NCBI GenBank assembly: GCA_902495075.1 | Contig: CABUVO010000022.1 | Location: 13,009 to 77,008 of the forward strand | DNA: 64,000 nt | Source: an uncultured Porphyromonadaceae bacterium | GTDB taxonomy: Bacteria; Bacteroidota; Bacteroidia; Bacteroidales; Muribaculaceae | Direction: 5' to 3' | Shown: piece by piece, positions 50,474 through 61,089 of the stretch | Position numbering within the stretch: position 1 is the stretch's first letter | Layout of the letters: each line of letters starts with the position of its first letter | Made by a program: the position numbers and the translations under genes | The notes under the pieces: model-generated | Told to the model about the DNA's origin: nothing | Seen by the model: only the letters and a program-made list of their open reading frames with translations | Databases searched by the model: none

Positions 50474-51463
50474 ATGAAATTTTTGTTTATAGGAAGTCAT
50501 CATCAACCCGGCGGTCCGAATGAGGTAAATCGAAATATTATTAAACATCTGCCGACTAAACAATTTTCATATATCAAGGAAAAAGGCGGAATTAAACTAA
50601 GATTAGAGAAAATAGTTAAGATTCTTTTTTCAAGAGTGGTAGTAATATCAGGAATTTGTGTAAAACCATATGAGATTAAGTTGGCATCCTTTTTAAAAAA
50701 GAAGATAATTTATATAATGCATGGTTGCCTATTATTGGAGCGTGGATATTCGAGTGTAGAAGAACAGCTTCTCCTTGAAAAATCTTCTAAGGTATTATGT
50801 GTTAGTGCACCTTATAGTGAGCTTATTAAGACCAAATACCCACAGTTTGCGTCTAAAATAGGAATATTGACAAATGGCGTTAATTGGGATGAGGTTTACT
50901 GGCTAAGAAATATAATCAAAAACATACGAAGAGATCCAAATAGAATAATTTTATTTGGTGGAGGACGGAAAGTAAAAGGCAATCTGCAAGTATGTAAGGC
51001 AATTGAAGAATTAAATAATACCCATAACCAGCAGTTGCATGTTGATGTATATGGGTATTTTCGCAGTGATGATGATTCTAAAGAAATTTCAAGAATACCA
51101 TGTGTGAATTTTCATCATGTAATACCTCATAATGAAATTAATTTAGAACTTGTAAAATCTCAATTGTTTATTCAAAATTCTAAATACGAATCATTTAGTC
51201 TTGCTTTAATAGACTCACTTGGCGCTGGTTGCAGTGTATTATTCTCAGTAAATGTCGGTGCAAAAGATATTATATCAAATAAAAAAGAAAGTGATGTGAT
51301 TCATGATTCTTCCGATATAAATGAATTGAAAGAAAAGATATTAAATGTGATGAAGAATCCGAACAATGAACGGTTATATGGATCAATCGATAGGGATACA
51401 ACATCATATAAAACATCAGTAAAAAGACTGATAAGCATTTGTGAAGAGGTAATTAGAAAATAA
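50474..51463 (+). CDS. Family-4-like glycosyltransferase
   Basis: The 329-residue protein has an N-terminal GSHHQPGGPNEVNR loop, a linker strand IGILTNGVNW, a nucleotide-side RIILFGGGRKVKG, and the acceptor-side motif SKYESFSLALIDSLGAGC that replaces the E-x7-E of GT4 enzymes. It likely adds one sugar to the lipid-linked unit in the cytosol. Donor and linkage cannot be told. Confidence 0.75.
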   Translation: MKFLFIGSHHQPGGPNEVNRNIIKHLPTKQFSYIKEKGGIKLRLEKIVKILFSRVVVISGICVKPYEIKLASFLKKKIIYIMHGCLLLERGYSSVEEQLLLEKSSKVLCVSAPYSELIKTKYPQFASKIGILTNGVNWDEVYWLRNIIKNIRRDPNRIILFGGGRKVKGNLQVCKAIEELNNTHNQQLHVDVYGYFRSDDDSKEISRIPCVNFHHVIPHNEINLELVKSQLFIQNSKYESFSLALIDSLGAGCSVLFSVNVGAKDIISNKKESDVIHDSSDINELKEKILNVMKNPNNERLYGSIDRDTTSYKTSVKRLISICEEVIRK

Positions 51464-51485
51464 AAATTGATATTTTTCGATTTAA

Positions 51486-52706
51486 ATGAAAAACAATATT
51501 TCAAAATTTAAAGATTGTTATGGATGCGGTGTATGTGTCAAAGCCTGTCCTGTAAAAATTATTTCGCTTAGAGAAAATGAAGAAGGATTTTATCAGCCTT
51601 ACATTAATGATGAGTCGAAGTGTATCGAATGTGGCTTATGTCTTAAAACATGCGCGTTTAATCATGACGAGGTTGTTAAATCTGAGTTTGAACCCACAGC
51701 TTATGCAGCATGGAGCAATAATGAGTTTGTAAGAGCTCGGTGTTCTTCAGGGGGGATAGGATTTGAAATAGGAAAAAGATTAATAGAAAATGGATTTAAG
51801 GCAATAGGCGTAAAATATTCCCCAGAGGTAAATCGTGCAGAGCATTTCGTTGCAGAGACCATTGAAGAATTTATGCCTTCAGTGGGAAGTAAATATATTC
51901 CAAGCAATACACAAAATGTACTTAAGGAAATCAATCCTAAAGAGAAATATTTTATTACTGGAACTCCTTGCCAAGTTGATTCCTTCAGAAGATACATAAA
52001 AAATATAAAAAAGGAAGATAATTTTGTATTGCTTGATTTCTTTTGTCATGGTGTCCCCTCATTACTATTGTGGGATAAATATGTTGAGGATATCAAAAAA
52101 AGTATTGGGAATATAACATTTGTAAGTTGGCGAAATAAGTCTACAGGTTGGCAGGATTCTTGGGCAATGCAGGCCGATAATGATGAAGAATGCTTGAAAA
52201 GAAATGTAAGTTATGATCTAAGTAGAGAGGAGAGAAAACATAGCTATTCTTCTCGTAGATCTGAAGGTGATTTGTTTTATAAGTTTTTCTTAGATAATTA
52301 TTGTCTTAACAAATGCTGTTATAGCACTTGTAAATATAAAATGTATTCATCTGCAGCAGATATTCGAATCGGAGATTTATGGGGACAATCGTTTGCTGAT
52401 AATGACGAAGGAGTCTCTGCAGTTCTTGCGCTAACGTCTAAAGGAAAAGAAATTTTAGAGCAACATGGGGCTTCATGGACATTAAAACCATTAGATTTTA
52501 AGGTCGTAATTCAAGGACAGATGCATGAAAATGCTAAGAAACCAATCATTCGAGACCGCATAATAGCGCAGCTTAAGAGTGATGCAACATTACACCAAAT
52601 AGAACAAGATGTAATTAGACCATATCGTAGACGCTTTCTATTGGGTAGAATAGCGAATAGAGTATTGAAACTTTGCAATCTCAGACCATATTTCAGAACG
52701 CGATAA
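51486..52706 (+). CDS. F420-hydrogenase-beta-like iron-sulfur protein
   Basis: The 406-residue protein starts with two 4Fe-4S motifs (CYGCGVCVKACP and CIECGLCLKTCAF). The FrhB-type domain follows (ARCSSGGIG, GTPCQVDSFRR, FFCHGVPS, and a C-terminal cysteine cluster CCYSTCKYK). Such proteins are common next to pyruvyl transferases in Bacteroidetes polysaccharide clusters. Their redox substrate there is not known. The pyruvyl transferase gene starts 2 bases after its stop. Confidence 0.85.
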   Translation: MKNNISKFKDCYGCGVCVKACPVKIISLRENEEGFYQPYINDESKCIECGLCLKTCAFNHDEVVKSEFEPTAYAAWSNNEFVRARCSSGGIGFEIGKRLIENGFKAIGVKYSPEVNRAEHFVAETIEEFMPSVGSKYIPSNTQNVLKEINPKEKYFITGTPCQVDSFRRYIKNIKKEDNFVLLDFFCHGVPSLLLWDKYVEDIKKSIGNITFVSWRNKSTGWQDSWAMQADNDEECLKRNVSYDLSREERKHSYSSRRSEGDLFYKFFLDNYCLNKCCYSTCKYKMYSSAADIRIGDLWGQSFADNDEGVSAVLALTSKGKEILEQHGASWTLKPLDFKVVIQGQMHENAKKPIIRDRIIAQLKSDATLHQIEQDVIRPYRRRFLLGRIANRVLKLCNLRPYFRTR

Positions 52707-52708
52707 GA

Positions 52709-53848
52709 ATGAAAAAGAAAGCCGCTTTAATAACAATCTATAATGTTCCGAATTATGGTTCGGTGTTGCAGACTTTTGCCACAATAAAGCTTTTAGAATC
52801 TTTTGGTTATGATATTGATTTAATAAATTATAATTATCCGAATGAATGGCATTTTGCGCATGGATTCAAAAGATATAGGAAATCGATTCTAAAAAAAATT
52901 ATAGTTTGGTTTTCAGAGAAAACCGGATTAATAAGCAAACATAGATTTAAAAGAAGGCTTGAAAAATTTCGTTCAAAACATTTCCCATTGACCTGTCCTT
53001 ACTTTTCATTAGAAGAATTAAGTAATGAGAATTGGGAAAAGTATGATATTGTGATAACAGGAAGTGATCAGGTCTGGAATCCAAGATTTCTTCATGGAGA
53101 TTCTGTTTTTATGTTATCCTTTGTACCGGATAGCATAAAAAAAATATCAATTTCTTCAAGTTTTGCGTGTGATGCTATTCCAGAAAATCTAGTAGTCAAA
53201 TATTCTCGATACTTATCAAGGTATAATGCTATCACAGTTCGTGAGAGAAATGGATTGAATATTATCAAGAATCAATTAAAGCTAAGCGTTGAATCTAACC
53301 TCTTGCTTGATCCTACCTTATTGTTAAGTAAAAAGGATTGGCTTAGACTTTTTAATATACATCTGAAAAAAGTAAAGCAAAAATATCTTCTCTTATATAT
53401 TTTGGATTATGCATTTGATCCTTCGCCATATATATATGATATAGCAGAGTTTTTCAGTAAAAAATATGATTTGGAGATTAAAGTAATTTCAGAAAATAAA
53501 AGTTCTGCTGCAAATAATTTAAAAATGAACTTTAAATTTCATGGTGGCTCTTCTCCAAAAAAATTTATTGAATTATTTGCAAAAGCATCTATGGTGATCA
53601 CATCGTCTTTTCATGGGACAGCATTTGCAGTAAATTTCGGTATACCATTGATATCAGTGGTTCCGGAAGAGAAAGATGACAGGCAAAGCTCTCTTTTGCG
53701 TCAGTTGTCTCTTGAAAATAATATTGCGCATGTTGAAACAAATCCAATGAACCTAAACCCATTTTTTAATAAGCCTGAGATAGAATCGCAGCTATATCAA
53801 ATTAGGGATAAGAATAAAAAAACAATAAGTGGAATTTTATCAGACTAA
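52709..53848 (+). CDS. Polysaccharide pyruvyl transferase family protein
   Basis: The 379-residue protein starts KAALITIYNVPNYGSVLQTF, a family hallmark. It then has ITGSDQVWNPRF and the acceptor/donor region ITSSFHGTAFAVNFGIPLI. It would add a pyruvate ketal to a sugar of the repeat unit, using phosphoenolpyruvate. The ATG at 52709 is chosen because the upstream extension overlaps the iron-sulfur gene. About 100 bases without a gene follow. Confidence 0.85.
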   Translation: MKKKAALITIYNVPNYGSVLQTFATIKLLESFGYDIDLINYNYPNEWHFAHGFKRYRKSILKKIIVWFSEKTGLISKHRFKRRLEKFRSKHFPLTCPYFSLEELSNENWEKYDIVITGSDQVWNPRFLHGDSVFMLSFVPDSIKKISISSSFACDAIPENLVVKYSRYLSRYNAITVRERNGLNIIKNQLKLSVESNLLLDPTLLLSKKDWLRLFNIHLKKVKQKYLLLYILDYAFDPSPYIYDIAEFFSKKYDLEIKVISENKSSAANNLKMNFKFHGGSSPKKFIELFAKASMVITSSFHGTAFAVNFGIPLISVVPEEKDDRQSSLLRQLSLENNIAHVETNPMNLNPFFNKPEIESQLYQIRDKNKKTISGILSD

Positions 53849-53951
53849 TAAGCATGTATACTTTAAAGATGTATTTCATAGTAAATATGCTTGGAAATTA
53901 AAAAATCAAGAGTTTTAACCAGCTCTTTCTATATTAAATGTTCTAATAATC

Positions 53952-55214
53952 ATGCCATTTCAAATGAATGAGGGAGATTTATCTCCTGATTCACTTTCAG
54001 GTTCATTAGAGCAACCAGATATTGTTACAATGTTTTTCAGTTTATCTGTTTATATCGGCTTAGCATTTATTTTATTCATATTTGCATTAGATGAGATGAA
54101 TAAAAGTAGGCTAAGGATTTATAGATTGCATAATGTAAAAAGGACTTTTGTTACATTCAATATCCTTGCAATCTGTATGTTGTTTGCATTGGTTGTAGGG
54201 ATTCGCTATAATGTCGGAGTTGATAATGTATCATACATAGAAGCTTATAAATATTATCAGGATACCGGAAAATTATCTCGAAGCGACTTGGAACCTTTGT
54301 TTTTAGGAGTTCGAAGTCTTTTTGCGAATTCAGGCTTACACTATTCCATTTTTAATGGATTTTGGGGATTAATTGAGATATTATTTATACTTCTTGCATT
54401 ACGTAAAGAAAGATATTTATATCCGGTAACGGTTGTATATGTAATTTTAGGTCCGATTTTTACTCATTGGACAAATGGCGTAAGACAGTGTGTTGCCACA
54501 TGTATATTTATATTCCTTATTCAATATATTGCTGACAAGAAATTTATTAAATATTTAATAGGAATATTAATATGCAGTCTAATTCATAAATCAGCATTAA
54601 TTCTATTACCATTATATTTTATTTTTCTGAAGACTCCCAAATTTAATAATAAAGGTTGGCTATTATCAGTAATTCTTATATTATGTGCCGTCTTGGGATC
54701 AGTTCCGGTTTGGGTGTCATCATTGAATGGGATATCTAATTATTTGGAAATTCTTGGATACGAACAATATGAGAATTTTTTCGATAATATATCTTTATCT
54801 GAAACTGAAAATATGAGTTGGGGACCTGGACGAATTGGACTATTCTTCTCATCCTTAATTTCAGTCTATCTATTTCCTAAAATAAAAAATCGTTTTGATT
54901 TGGATAAGCGATTCGATATATACTTTGCATTGTTTTTCACAGGATGCTGTCTATTCAATCTTTTAGCTAATACTTCTCATATTTTATTGCGTCCGGTATA
55001 TTACTTATATGATTTAAGGATTATCATAATACCTGCTACAATCTATTATCTATATAAATTAAAGAAATATCCAATCTTTTTAATTGCCTGTATATTAGCA
55101 TATTTTAATAATCCTTATTTGACATTTAGAGCTTATCAACAAGGAGACAATGAGAAATCTCCCGAGGTTTACAAAACACTGTTTACTGAAGATAAGGATT
55201 TTAATAAATTGTAG
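53952..55214 (+). CDS. EpsG-like polysaccharide polymerase
   Basis: The 420-residue protein has about 10 to 12 membrane helices. It has the EpsG-type segment VVGIRYNVGVDNVSYIEAY after the second helix and an ILGPIFTHWTNGVRQCVATC segment. EpsG/Wzy proteins link repeat units in the periplasm. The gene lies alone between short spacers, before glmS. Confidence 0.75.
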   Translation: MPFQMNEGDLSPDSLSGSLEQPDIVTMFFSLSVYIGLAFILFIFALDEMNKSRLRIYRLHNVKRTFVTFNILAICMLFALVVGIRYNVGVDNVSYIEAYKYYQDTGKLSRSDLEPLFLGVRSLFANSGLHYSIFNGFWGLIEILFILLALRKERYLYPVTVVYVILGPIFTHWTNGVRQCVATCIFIFLIQYIADKKFIKYLIGILICSLIHKSALILLPLYFIFLKTPKFNNKGWLLSVILILCAVLGSVPVWVSSLNGISNYLEILGYEQYENFFDNISLSETENMSWGPGRIGLFFSSLISVYLFPKIKNRFDLDKRFDIYFALFFTGCCLFNLLANTSHILLRPVYYLYDLRIIIIPATIYYLYKLKKYPIFLIACILAYFNNPYLTFRAYQQGDNEKSPEVYKTLFTEDKDFNKL

Positions 55215-55238
55215 AAAGCTTTTAACAATTATATAATT

Positions 55239-57083
55239 ATGTGTGGAATTATAGGTTACTTAGGATTTAGAGATGCATACCCTGTCTTGATCGGTGGTCT
55301 TCGCCGTCTTGAATACAGGGGTTATGACAGCGCAGGACTTGCATTAATCAGAGATAAAGGAAATCTGGAGATCTTCAAGACAAAAGGGAAGGTCGATAAT
55401 CTTGACCAGTATTGCAAAACACGCGATACATCCGGATCTATCGGTATCGCCCATACCAGGTGGGCAACGCATGGTGAGCCTAATGACCTCAACGCTCATC
55501 CACATTTAAGCAACAACGGAAAGATAAGCATAGTACATAACGGAACCATCGAGAACTACCTCACCCTAAAAACTCTTCTTGAGGGGAAAGGTTATTCTTT
55601 CAAAAGTGAGACAGATACCGAGGTACTTGCCGTTCTGATTGAATACATCTCTGATTCGAATGCGTGTCCATTAGAAGAAGCTGTAAGGATTGCTCTCCGG
55701 CAGGTTGTAGGAGCGTATGCTATAGCAGTGATGGATACCGATGATCCTGACACAATAATAGCTGCAAGAAAAAGTTCTCCCCTTGCAATCGGTTTAGGAG
55801 AAAATGAGACGTTCCTCGCATCCGATGCATCACCAATAATCGAATATACCAATAAGGTAGTTTACCTTAATGATGACGAGATTGCCATCATTCGCAGGAA
55901 TGAGCCGCTCAAGGTCATAAACATGGACAATGAGCCTACCGGGTATTCTGTAAAGGAACTTGAGCTGAGCATTGAACAGCTCGAAAAAGGTGGCTATCCG
56001 CATTTCATGCTTAAGGAGATCATGGAGCAGCCGGAAACTATCCGGGACTGCATCCGCGGCAGAATCTACGACAACGGGACTCGTGTATTCCTTAATGGAG
56101 TAAGCCATTATAAGGAAAATTTCCTAAATGTCAATAGAATAGTAATCGTAGCATGCGGCACATCCTGGCATGCAAGCCTCATTGGCAAGCGTCTTTTCCA
56201 GGAGCTTGCGGAGATACCTGTTACCGTGGAATATGCAAGTGAATTCAGATATGGCAAAACCCTATTGACTCCCAATGATATAGTAATTGCCGTATCACAG
56301 TCGGGAGAAACTGCAGACACTCTGGCAGCAATAAGGAAAGCCCATGAAAGCGGAGCATTTGTATATGGCATATGCAATGTCATCGGATCGTCCATTTCAA
56401 GAGAGGCAGACACTGGAACGTACATTCATGTCGGTCCTGAGATTGGCGTAGCCTCAACAAAAGCATTCACGGGACAGGTAACGGTCTTCACCATGCTTGC
56501 GCTTGCTGTCGGACAACTACGCGGAACCATCAGCAGCGATCAGGTAAGCGAGATTGCCAAGGGAATCAGTCAGCTTCCGGAATACATCTCGCGCACGCTT
56601 GAAACGCGCGAAAAGGTGAAAGAAATCTCCTCACGTTTCACATACGCCACAAACTTCCTTTATCTTGGACGCGGCTATAACTATCCAAGCGCTTTGGAGG
56701 GAGCCCTGAAGCTAAAGGAGATAAGCTACATACATGCTGAAGGCTACCCAGCTGCCGAGATGAAACATGGACCTATAGCATTGATTGACCATTCGATGCC
56801 AACGGTTGTAATAGCGCCGCAGGATGATATGCATCAGAAGATAATATCGAATATTCAGCAGGTAAAGGCACGCGACGGTTTTGTGATATCAGTTGTGACG
56901 GAAGGAGATGAAGAGATCAAAGGAATATCAGATCTTACACTTGAGATTCCCAAGGTTCATGAATGCCTCACACCTATTTTAGCATCAATTCCCTTGCAAT
57001 TGTTGGCATATAATATAGCAGTCCTAAAGGGTCAGAATGTAGATATGCCCCGCAACCTTGCCAAATCTGTAACAGTAGAATAA
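55239..57083 (+). CDS. glmS: Glutamine-fructose-6-phosphate aminotransferase
   Basis: The 614-residue protein starts MCGIIGYLG with the Ntn nucleophile Cys2. It has the GlmS glutaminase motifs (RLEYRGYDSAGLAL, HTRWATHGEPN), two SIS domains (CGTSWHASLIGK, SQSGETADT, then LGRGYNYPSALEGALKLKE) and the canonical end PRNLAKSVTVE. It makes glucosamine-6-phosphate in the cytosol. Its codons are GC-richer than the neighbours. A copy inside a polysaccharide locus may raise amino-sugar supply. Confidence 0.95.
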   Translation: MCGIIGYLGFRDAYPVLIGGLRRLEYRGYDSAGLALIRDKGNLEIFKTKGKVDNLDQYCKTRDTSGSIGIAHTRWATHGEPNDLNAHPHLSNNGKISIVHNGTIENYLTLKTLLEGKGYSFKSETDTEVLAVLIEYISDSNACPLEEAVRIALRQVVGAYAIAVMDTDDPDTIIAARKSSPLAIGLGENETFLASDASPIIEYTNKVVYLNDDEIAIIRRNEPLKVINMDNEPTGYSVKELELSIEQLEKGGYPHFMLKEIMEQPETIRDCIRGRIYDNGTRVFLNGVSHYKENFLNVNRIVIVACGTSWHASLIGKRLFQELAEIPVTVEYASEFRYGKTLLTPNDIVIAVSQSGETADTLAAIRKAHESGAFVYGICNVIGSSISREADTGTYIHVGPEIGVASTKAFTGQVTVFTMLALAVGQLRGTISSDQVSEIAKGISQLPEYISRTLETREKVKEISSRFTYATNFLYLGRGYNYPSALEGALKLKEISYIHAEGYPAAEMKHGPIALIDHSMPTVVIAPQDDMHQKIISNIQQVKARDGFVISVVTEGDEEIKGISDLTLEIPKVHECLTPILASIPLQLLAYNIAVLKGQNVDMPRNLAKSVTVE

Positions 57084-57170
57084 ACTATTGATACAATAGA
57101 ATGAGTTTGCATAAATCTGAGATATACAGACAATGGCTAAAATTGGTGATACAATTTAATCCAAATCTTA

Positions 57171-58238
57171 ATGAAAGTAAATAATAAACCCTCAATTTTA
57201 ATAATTGATAAGGAGCAGTTTGGCTATCTCACAGATGTGTATAAATGGTGTGAGTATCTTAAAAATGATTATAAGATTACTGTTGTTTCATCTAAAATAA
57301 ATTATCGGAAAACAATTGGATTGGATGGCATTGATGTCGATTATGTGAAGTTCCATCATAATCATCGCATTATTAATGCTATCAAGTTACTGGCAGTTAG
57401 CTTATATCAATGTTTAATGGCACAGGGAAAAATAATTGTAATATATTTCCCAACATGTTCGATTCTTAAAAAGTTTCTGCCTTTTAAGAAGATGCAGGTA
57501 GATGTCCGGACGCTTGCAGTGTTTGAAGATTCAGATAAACGTAAAAGTTATGATGAACTTCTAAAAAAAGAGTGTAGAAAATTCGATATGGTTTCGGCTA
57601 TTTCGAAGGGAGTTGCGAATACTATGAATATTAAAGATATAAGAATTATTCCATTAGGAAGTGATGTTATCTCTCAGAAAGAAAAGAAATATGACGATGG
57701 TATAAATTTAATTTATGTTGGAACATTTAGTAATCGAAAATTGGAGGATACTATTTTAGGATTGAATTTGTTTATAAAGTCACATCCTCAAGAGAAGGTC
57801 AGGTATAATATTATAGGTCGAGGTGCAAATGGAGAAGAGGAAAGAATGAAAGAAATTGTTATAGAGTTAGGTTTAGAAGACGTTGTAAAATTTTTTGGAT
57901 TTCTTCCACATTCAGAAGTTGCAACATATATGGATAGGAGTAATATAGGTGTTTGCTATGTGCCGGTTGTGGATTATTATCAACACCAACCCCCGACTAA
58001 GACATTTGAATATATTCTCTCTGGAATATATTGCATCGCTACAAACACAGCGGCAAATAAGGAACTAATCATTCCTGAAAATGGTTGTTTAATAGACTCT
58101 ACTCCAGAAGGATTTAAACTTGGTATAGAGAAATTTCTTGAAGTAAGAGAGAGGTTAAGCGACAACTCAATTCGGGCATCTCTGTCTGATTATTCTTGGA
58201 ATAATATAGTGTCGAGATACATAAAGCCATTATTATGA
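57171..58238 (+). CDS. Family-4 glycosyltransferase
   Basis: The 355-residue protein has the GT4 layout, with LIYVGTFSNRKLEDTILGL at the start of the C-terminal domain, YNIIGRGANGEEERMKEI, and VKFFGFLPHSEV. The donor-site region is atypical (YQHQPPTKTFEYILSG in place of E-x7-E, with a later NTAANKELI). AT-rich codons match the neighbours. The sugar is unknown. Confidence 0.75.
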   Translation: MKVNNKPSILIIDKEQFGYLTDVYKWCEYLKNDYKITVVSSKINYRKTIGLDGIDVDYVKFHHNHRIINAIKLLAVSLYQCLMAQGKIIVIYFPTCSILKKFLPFKKMQVDVRTLAVFEDSDKRKSYDELLKKECRKFDMVSAISKGVANTMNIKDIRIIPLGSDVISQKEKKYDDGINLIYVGTFSNRKLEDTILGLNLFIKSHPQEKVRYNIIGRGANGEEERMKEIVIELGLEDVVKFFGFLPHSEVATYMDRSNIGVCYVPVVDYYQHQPPTKTFEYILSGIYCIATNTAANKELIIPENGCLIDSTPEGFKLGIEKFLEVRERLSDNSIRASLSDYSWNNIVSRYIKPLL

Positions 58239-58332
58239 TTGAGACGGTATTAAATTACAATTAGGTATAAGGAAGTCATTAGGGATTGATGCCTCAATAT
58301 GGAATTAAAAACCAGTTACCATTCTCTATTAT

Positions 58333-59553
58333 ATGAAAGTATTAATGCTAAACAACTTCCATTATAGGAAGGGCGGTTCAGAATCTGTATATTTTAATAC
58401 AGCTGAACTTTTACAGAAGCACGGTCATCATGTTGAGTTTTATAGTCTAAAGCGGGAGGAAAATATTCCAGCAACATATGAAGATCTTTTTGCTTTATCT
58501 ATCAAAGGTTATCACAATAAATTTAAGGCTGCCTCTACATATATCAATAATGAAGAAGCCGCCTTAGGATTAGAAAAACTACTTAACGATTTTAAACCAG
58601 ATATCGCTCATATACATCTTATTTGGGGAGGTCTTACTGGAGCTGTATTAAAGGTACTTAAGAAATATAGAATTCCTATAGTTCATACAGCCCATGATTA
58701 TAGAATGGTGTGTCCCGCGTATACTTTCCGTACACCAAATGGGAATATATGTGAGACATGTGAGGGACATAAATTTTATAATGTCATAAAAAATCGTTGT
58801 GCCAAGGGATCTTTATCACAAAGTATTTTGATGGCGTTAGAATCATACTTAAGAAATAAAAACAATACTTATAAATATTTCGATCACGTGATTTATGTCA
58901 GTAAGTTCTGTCGAGATAAGCACTTAGAATACAATAATGTCTTAAGGAATATTCCATCAACTATTCTTTATAATTTCGTGTCTGAACCTATTTGTGAAAA
59001 TCGAGAAATTGAGAATGTGTATACCTATTGTGGACGACTTTCGGGAGAAAAAGGTATCAAAACATTAATTAGTGCTTTTGAAAGAAAATCAAATTTAAGA
59101 TTGCAAATTATTGGCACAGGACCAATAGAAGAAGAATTGAAAAGCTATGTCAGTTCTCACCAAATAGATAATGTCGAATTTATTGGATATAAAACTGGTA
59201 AAGAATTAAAATCAATTGTCGCAAGATCTAAGTTTGTATGTATTCCATCTGAATGGTACGAGAATAATCCTATGTCTGCAATTGAGGCTTTTTCAATGGG
59301 AATTCCAGTTATTTCTGCTAATATCGGAGGGTGTCCGGAAATTGTTATTCCAAGAATCACAGGTTACTTATTTGAATCTGGGAGTGTAGACTCATTATGT
59401 GAAATCTTGGGTAAAACAGAGTCTTTAAGTAAATCTGAATATTTCGAACTATCACGTTCAACTATTTCGAGTTATAATGAAAATTTTAATCCTGAGGCTT
59501 ATTATAACAAGATTATTAAAATTTATGAAGATTTAATAAAATATTATATATAA
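58333..59553 (+). CDS. Family-4 glycosyltransferase
   Basis: The 406-residue protein starts VLMLNNFHYRKGGSESVYF, has HTAHDYRMVCP and a CxxC-containing loop (ICETCEGHKFYNV), then YCGRLSGEKGIKTLISAF. The donor motif EWYENNPMSAIEAFSMGIPV carries the E-x7-E glutamates. These are typical of retaining GT4 enzymes of O-antigen and capsule pathways. Confidence 0.85.
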   Translation: MKVLMLNNFHYRKGGSESVYFNTAELLQKHGHHVEFYSLKREENIPATYEDLFALSIKGYHNKFKAASTYINNEEAALGLEKLLNDFKPDIAHIHLIWGGLTGAVLKVLKKYRIPIVHTAHDYRMVCPAYTFRTPNGNICETCEGHKFYNVIKNRCAKGSLSQSILMALESYLRNKNNTYKYFDHVIYVSKFCRDKHLEYNNVLRNIPSTILYNFVSEPICENREIENVYTYCGRLSGEKGIKTLISAFERKSNLRLQIIGTGPIEEELKSYVSSHQIDNVEFIGYKTGKELKSIVARSKFVCIPSEWYENNPMSAIEAFSMGIPVISANIGGCPEIVIPRITGYLFESGSVDSLCEILGKTESLSKSEYFELSRSTISSYNENFNPEAYYNKIIKIYEDLIKYYI

Positions 59554-59987
59554 CATATCTTGTCTTTATAGGTCATCCAACAATACAAATGCCGGTGTTC
59601 GATGATTATTTGAATCATCTTGATGAGAATAAAAAGAAACATGTTTATATTATAGACAATGCTTCTTTTGAAGATTTAAAATTCTGGTATGCCGCAGCTG
59701 ATTTATTTGTTTATCCCGCAGTTGCAGAGGGATTAGGTTTACCTCCGATTGAAGCAGCAATGGCTTGTATACCTGTGATATGCAATAAAGCAACGGCAAT
59801 GGGCGATTTTAATTTCTTTGGAGATGGCCTTATTGATATCAATGATAATGAGCTTTTGGATGAAAAAATCAAGAGGCAATTAGAATCACCGTATGATACA
59901 GATAATATTAAAAGATGCATTCAAGAAAAATATAATTGGCGAAATTCAGCAGAAATCCTAAAAAGAGCGTTATTTAATAATAACTAA
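59550..59987 (+). pseudogene. C-terminal fragment of a GT4 glycosyltransferase
   Basis: Only the last third of a GT4 enzyme remains: FEDLKFWYAAADLFVYPAVA and EGLGLPPIEAAMACIPVI, which hold the donor site. Homologous residues (YLVFIGHPTIQ) continue upstream of the first ATG (59589) into the 3' edge of the previous gene without a start. No acceptor-binding domain is present. It is the scar of a deletion or of recombination at the end of the polysaccharide locus. Confidence 0.7.
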
Positions 59988-60001
59988 CATTACTAAGCAT
60001 T

Positions 60002-60915
60002 ATGAGCGACAAAAATATAAATCGACCACTGTCACCGGAAGATAAGTTATATGAAAGGTTGACTGGAAAGGTATTTGCAAAAGCAGGAACAGCTTACGAG
60101 CGGATCGCAACAGCCGTTGCCGGTATTATTCTTAACTCATCCAAGACGGAACACAATGTATTCAAAGAGTGATATAGCGGCGTTAAACATCAGTTAGATG
60201 GCGTTATTGACGGTGAAGTCGTGCTTGAAGCAAAGGATTATTCTATTCGTGGTGCCAATGTCGGTTTGGAAGAAGTGCAAAAACATCAGGGAGCAATGGC
60301 GGATATAGATATTGCTAAGCGAGGATTCTTTGCAAGTGCAACAGACTATACTTCCGAAGCTAAAAAATATGCTGATGCAACTTCAAACAACCCCAAACTT
60401 ACAGATACAGATAGAGCGATAATCAGACATTCGACTGAGGAAGATGAAAAGAATAGAATAAAGGCTTTCGAAGTAAATATTATAATGCCATACCTCGATT
60501 TTGAACAAGGGCAATATAGTATTTTATTTATAGATAATGCGGAAGTAAATCGATATAATTCATATATATCTTCAAATACACTCTATGGTAAGGCTACAAG
60601 AATATTTGAATTTTTCGACTCTGACGGAAAACCGATAAAGAGTATTTCGGAACTCAGTATGGAGCAATTGCCTTCCGATTGGAACGAAAAAAATCAATTG
60701 AAGGCACTCTGGATATTGATGCATATATTTATGTAGGTGATAAACTTTTTCATATTAGAGGCATACAGTATAAAATTGCTGTTCGTCAGATAAAAGAAAG
60801 TTTTACTGTTGAGGCTCAAGGGAATGCCTGTGTACTTGTAAAATGTCCATCTCGGGGTGTTGATAAACTTATCACGGATGTTGACCTTAAAAAGGCTCTC
60901 GATCAATTGGGTTAG
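60002..60915 (+). pseudogene. Nuclease-fold gene broken by a stop and a frameshift
   Basis: Three pieces read as one protein. The first (60002-60172) ends at an in-frame TGA. The same frame continues with SGVKHQLDGVIDGEVVLEAKDYS, a PD-(D/E)XK nuclease core. At about 60686-60692, a run of seven A residues, the meaningful frame shifts and continues to 60915 (YVGDKLFHIRGIQYKIAVRQI). Without these lesions the product would be about 300 residues. Two separate lesions make decay more likely than one sequencing error. Confidence 0.65.
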
Positions 60916-60932
60916 AATATTTATTTAAATAT

Positions 60933-61067
60933 GTGGACCAGAAACCATTGAAGAGTAATTCAATCACCACCTATTTCTCTGAAGCAGATTATGCGCGGTA
61001 TGAGAATCGTAAAGAGATATCCCAGTTCAAAACAGAACTGAGCGAGTGGTTGAGTAATAATGGTTAA
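60933..61067 (+). pseudogene. Short orphan frame
   Basis: A GTG-started frame of 44 residues (SNSITTYFSEADYARYENRK, then a helix ending ELSEWLSNNG) lies just after the broken nuclease gene. It has no recognised family. It is most likely a further remnant in the same decaying stretch. Confidence 0.25.
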
Positions 61068-61089
61068 TGTCAGATAGATCGCGAGGACG

